Under the pieces are notes generated by a model. It was not told the origin of the DNA. It ran no database searches and was given only the letters and a program-made list of their open reading frames with translations. Of a stretch of DNA of 64,000 bases, positions 62,376-64,000 are shown piece after piece. A program made the position numbers and the translations under genes. The first letter of the stretch is position 1. Each line of letters begins with the position of its first letter. The stretch comes from Caulobacter sp. GTDB taxonomy: Bacteria; Pseudomonadota; Alphaproteobacteria; Caulobacterales; Caulobacteraceae. The stretch lies in the NCBI GenBank assembly GCA_019636175.1, contig JAHBYC010000006.1, positions 1-64,000 on the forward strand, given 5' to 3'.

Positions 62376-63176
62376 TCAGAGATCGAGCGTGATCACCACC
62401 GGCACATGGTCAGAGGGCTTCTCCCAGCCCCGGACGTCGCGGCAGATCTCCACGCCCGTCAGACGGTCCGCCGCCTGGGCCGACAGCAGGTGGTGGTCGA
62501 TGCGAATGCCGTGGTTTCGCTGCCAGGCGCCGGCCTGGTAGTCCCAGAAGGTGTAGCCGCCGGGGGCGCCGTTGATCTGCATGTAGGCGTCGGTCAGGCC
62601 GAGGTTCTTCAGGGCGCGGAACGCGCCCCGGCTTTCCGGCTGGAACAGGGCGTCGTCCAGCCAGCCCTCTGGCTTGTCGGCGTCCGCCGGTTCGGGGATC
62701 ACATTGTAATCGCCGCACAGCACCAGCGGCTCCTCGTAGGCCAGCAGCTCGCGGGCGTGGGCGTTCAGGCGCGCCATCCAGTCCAGCTTGTAGGTGAACT
62801 TGCCGGTTCCCACCGGGTTGCCATTGGGCAGGTACAGTCCGCCCACCCGCACCGGCCGGGGCCCCGAGACAAGGGCCTCGATGTAGCGGGCATGGTCGTC
62901 CGCCTCGCCGTCGAGGCCCGCGCCTTCGTGGCCGGGCAGGCCGCGCCGGACGTCCTCGAGGGGCGTCTTCGACAGCAGGGCGACACCGTTGTAGGTCTTC
63001 TGGCCGTGGGTCTCGACGTTGTAGCCCAGACCCTCGAACGCCTCGCGGGGAAACTTCTCGTCGACGCACTTGATCTCCTGCAGGCAGGCGACGTCGGGCG
63101 CCGCCTCCTCGAACCACTGCAATACAGTTGGCAGGCGAGCGTTGATTGAGTTCACATTCCAGGTGGCGATACGCAT
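62376..63176 (-). CDS. xthA: exodeoxyribonuclease III
   Basis: A 266-aa EEP-fold nuclease: MRIATWNVNSINARLPTVLQ, VACLQEIKCVDEKFPREAFE, GLYLPNGNP, VLCGDYNVIPEPADADKPEG and the catalytic SDHVPVV near the C-terminus. It removes abasic sites and 3' blocks in base excision repair. Length and motifs are standard for the family. Confidence 0.95.
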   Translation of the reverse strand: MRIATWNVNSINARLPTVLQWFEEAAPDVACLQEIKCVDEKFPREAFEGLGYNVETHGQKTYNGVALLSKTPLEDVRRGLPGHEGAGLDGEADDHARYIEALVSGPRPVRVGGLYLPNGNPVGTGKFTYKLDWMARLNAHARELLAYEEPLVLCGDYNVIPEPADADKPEGWLDDALFQPESRGAFRALKNLGLTDAYMQINGAPGGYTFWDYQAGAWQRNHGIRIDHHLLSAQAADRLTGVEICRDVRGWEKPSDHVPVVITLDL

Positions 63177-63212
63177 TGACGGCTCCGAAGGGAGGCGGGA
63201 AGGCTAGAACCC

Positions 63213-63551
63213 ATGACCGAGGGGCTCAAGGGGCGAGAGCGACGGGAGAAGGGTCGGCGGGCGATGCTGCTCGGCGTCCTTACTGTCGGCTGGCTGGGTC
63301 TAATACCGTTCGGGGCCGTCGGCGCGCTGTTTTCGCCGCTGGTGTTCGATCACCGTCCCAATCTGCTCAATCCCGTCGCCTGGCTGGGCTTCCTGCTTCT
63401 CGTCGGCTTCTGGATCATCTGCATCCTCGCCCCCTTCGCCGCCTGGGTGGCCTGGAAGCGGGAGCAGGAGCCCCATGCCTGGATCGCCATCGCCGTGCCG
63501 GCGGCCTGGCTGATGGCGATGGCCCTGGCCCTTCAGTTCGTTCCCTTCTGA
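63213..63551 (+). CDS. small membrane protein of unknown function
   Basis: A 112-aa protein with a basic N-terminus (TEGLKGRERREKGRRAM) and three membrane helices (about residues 18-38, 49-72 and 86-108). The last codons overlap the convergent hydrolase gene by 19 bases. No family is recognised. Confidence 0.6.
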   Translation: MTEGLKGRERREKGRRAMLLGVLTVGWLGLIPFGAVGALFSPLVFDHRPNLLNPVAWLGFLLLVGFWIICILAPFAAWVAWKREQEPHAWIAIAVPAAWLMAMALALQFVPF

Positions 63552-64000
63552 GCCTTGATGAAGCCGGCGACGGCCTCGACCACGCCCGGAGCCAGCGGCA
63601 GGGACGCATCGCCGTAGGTGGCGACGTTGGCCGCCCGGTCCGCCGGCGCGATCTTCAGCAGGTGATTGACGCCGTCCAGCACCACCAACCTCGCGGCCGG
63701 CTGGGCCGCCTTCAGCCGATTGGCGTCCTCCACACTGACCTGGATGTCGGTCGATCCCTGCAGGATCAGCACCGGCCCCTTGTAGGCGGCGACCAGATCG
63801 GCGGGATCATAGGCCATCTCGGCCCGCCAGAAGCCCTGAAGGCTCTTGTGAAACAGCGGCAACAGGGCCGGCGCCATGCCGGTGGTGTCGACCTCCTTGC
63901 CCGCCTCCAGCGCCTCGATCGCCGCCAGGGCCTGGGGCAGCAGGGCGGCATTGGCCGGGTTGGACCTGAGTTGCTCGCGCAGCACATCCCCGATCGGCCG
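63533..64000 (-). CDS. alpha/beta hydrolase, C-terminal part (truncated by window edge)
   Basis: The visible 155 residues are the C-terminal part of a serine hydrolase fold: DLVAAYKGPVLILQGSTDIQ with the acid residue, VLDGVNHLLKI with the catalytic His, and PGVVEAVAGFIKAQ at the end. The nucleophile elbow lies beyond the right edge. The reading continues open to the edge (RPIGDVLREQ). Substrate is unknown. Confidence 0.8.
   Translation of the reverse strand, partial: RPIGDVLREQLRSNPANAALLPQALAAIEALEAGKEVDTTGMAPALLPLFHKSLQGFWRAEMAYDPADLVAAYKGPVLILQGSTDIQVSVEDANRLKAAQPAARLVVLDGVNHLLKIAPADRAANVATYGDASLPLAPGVVEAVAGFIKAQKGTN

Overview
This 64 kb window is high-GC alphaproteobacterial chromosome. 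It most likely comes from the family Caulobacteraceae (Caulobacter, Phenylobacterium or Brevundimonas type). The evidence is the flbT-flaF pair, several short flagellins (about 275 aa), a FlaEY-like protein, GG-N10-GC sigma-54 promoters with FlbD/ftr-like palindromes, CtrA-type TTAA-N7-TTAA boxes at early flagellar operons, and the fliLM and flgFGAH operon arrangement. The genus cannot be fixed from sequence alone.

Layout. 1-0.9 kb: 5' part of a MoxR-type ATPase and a small acidic protein. 0.9-12.9 kb: flagellin cluster, with a TPR/glycosyltransferase protein (FlmG-like), flbT, flaF, a small ion channel, two PseH/FlmH-like acetyltransferases, a NUDIX hydrolase, three flagellin genes, a cytochrome c, a FlaG-family protein and the large FlaEY-like protein. 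13-19.8 kb: two small envelope proteins, ssb, an EamA permease, sodC, gyrA and coaD. 19.8-20.5 kb: a dense palindromic repeat array. 20.7-29.9 kb: three cyclophilins, an ArsR regulator divergent from two ferredoxin-fold monooxygenase-like genes, an EEP-family hydrolase, a CVNH/beta-gamma-crystallin secreted protein, lipoproteins, and queA-tgt. 30.0 kb: tRNA-Lys(UUU), followed by about 1.8 kb of lower-GC DNA with two unrecognised genes (a probable small island). 31.9-43 kb: an M1 metallopeptidase, glk, a crotonase, a DUF3052-like protein, an EamA permease, an AmiD-like amidase and a crtY-crtI-crtB carotenoid operon preceded by two further genes. 43.1-49.5 kb: an HDAC-family protein, a histidine phosphatase, xseB-ispA-dxs (isoprenoid precursor supply) and a TPR-sulfotransferase. 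49.5-61.8 kb: basal-body genes flgH-flgA-flgG-flgF (minus), fliL-fliM and three accessory genes (plus), fliP-fliO (minus) and flgB-flgC-fliE (plus). 61.9-64 kb: a small periplasmic protein, xthA, a small membrane protein and a truncated alpha/beta hydrolase.

How the parts fit. The two flagellar blocks follow the Caulobacter hierarchy. Early operons (flgBC-fliE, fliOP, flbT) sit at CtrA-like boxes. Late genes (flagellins, flgFGAH) sit behind sigma-54 promoters. Each of the three flagellin genes has a leader containing two adjacent hairpins, which fits post-transcriptional control by FlbT/FlaF encoded in the same cluster. A TPR-glycosyltransferase and two PseH-type acetyltransferases suggest pseudaminic-acid-type flagellin glycosylation, but the remaining pathway genes are outside the window. 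dxs and ispA can feed the nearby crtYIB operon with prenyl diphosphates.

No CRISPR array, rRNA, prophage or intact insertion sequence was seen. The most interesting signals are the shared double-hairpin flagellin leaders, an ftr-like site identical to a flagellin site at an uncharacterised lipoprotein gene, the IN-module/propeller make-up of the FlaEY-like protein, the repeat families, and the tRNA-adjacent island.
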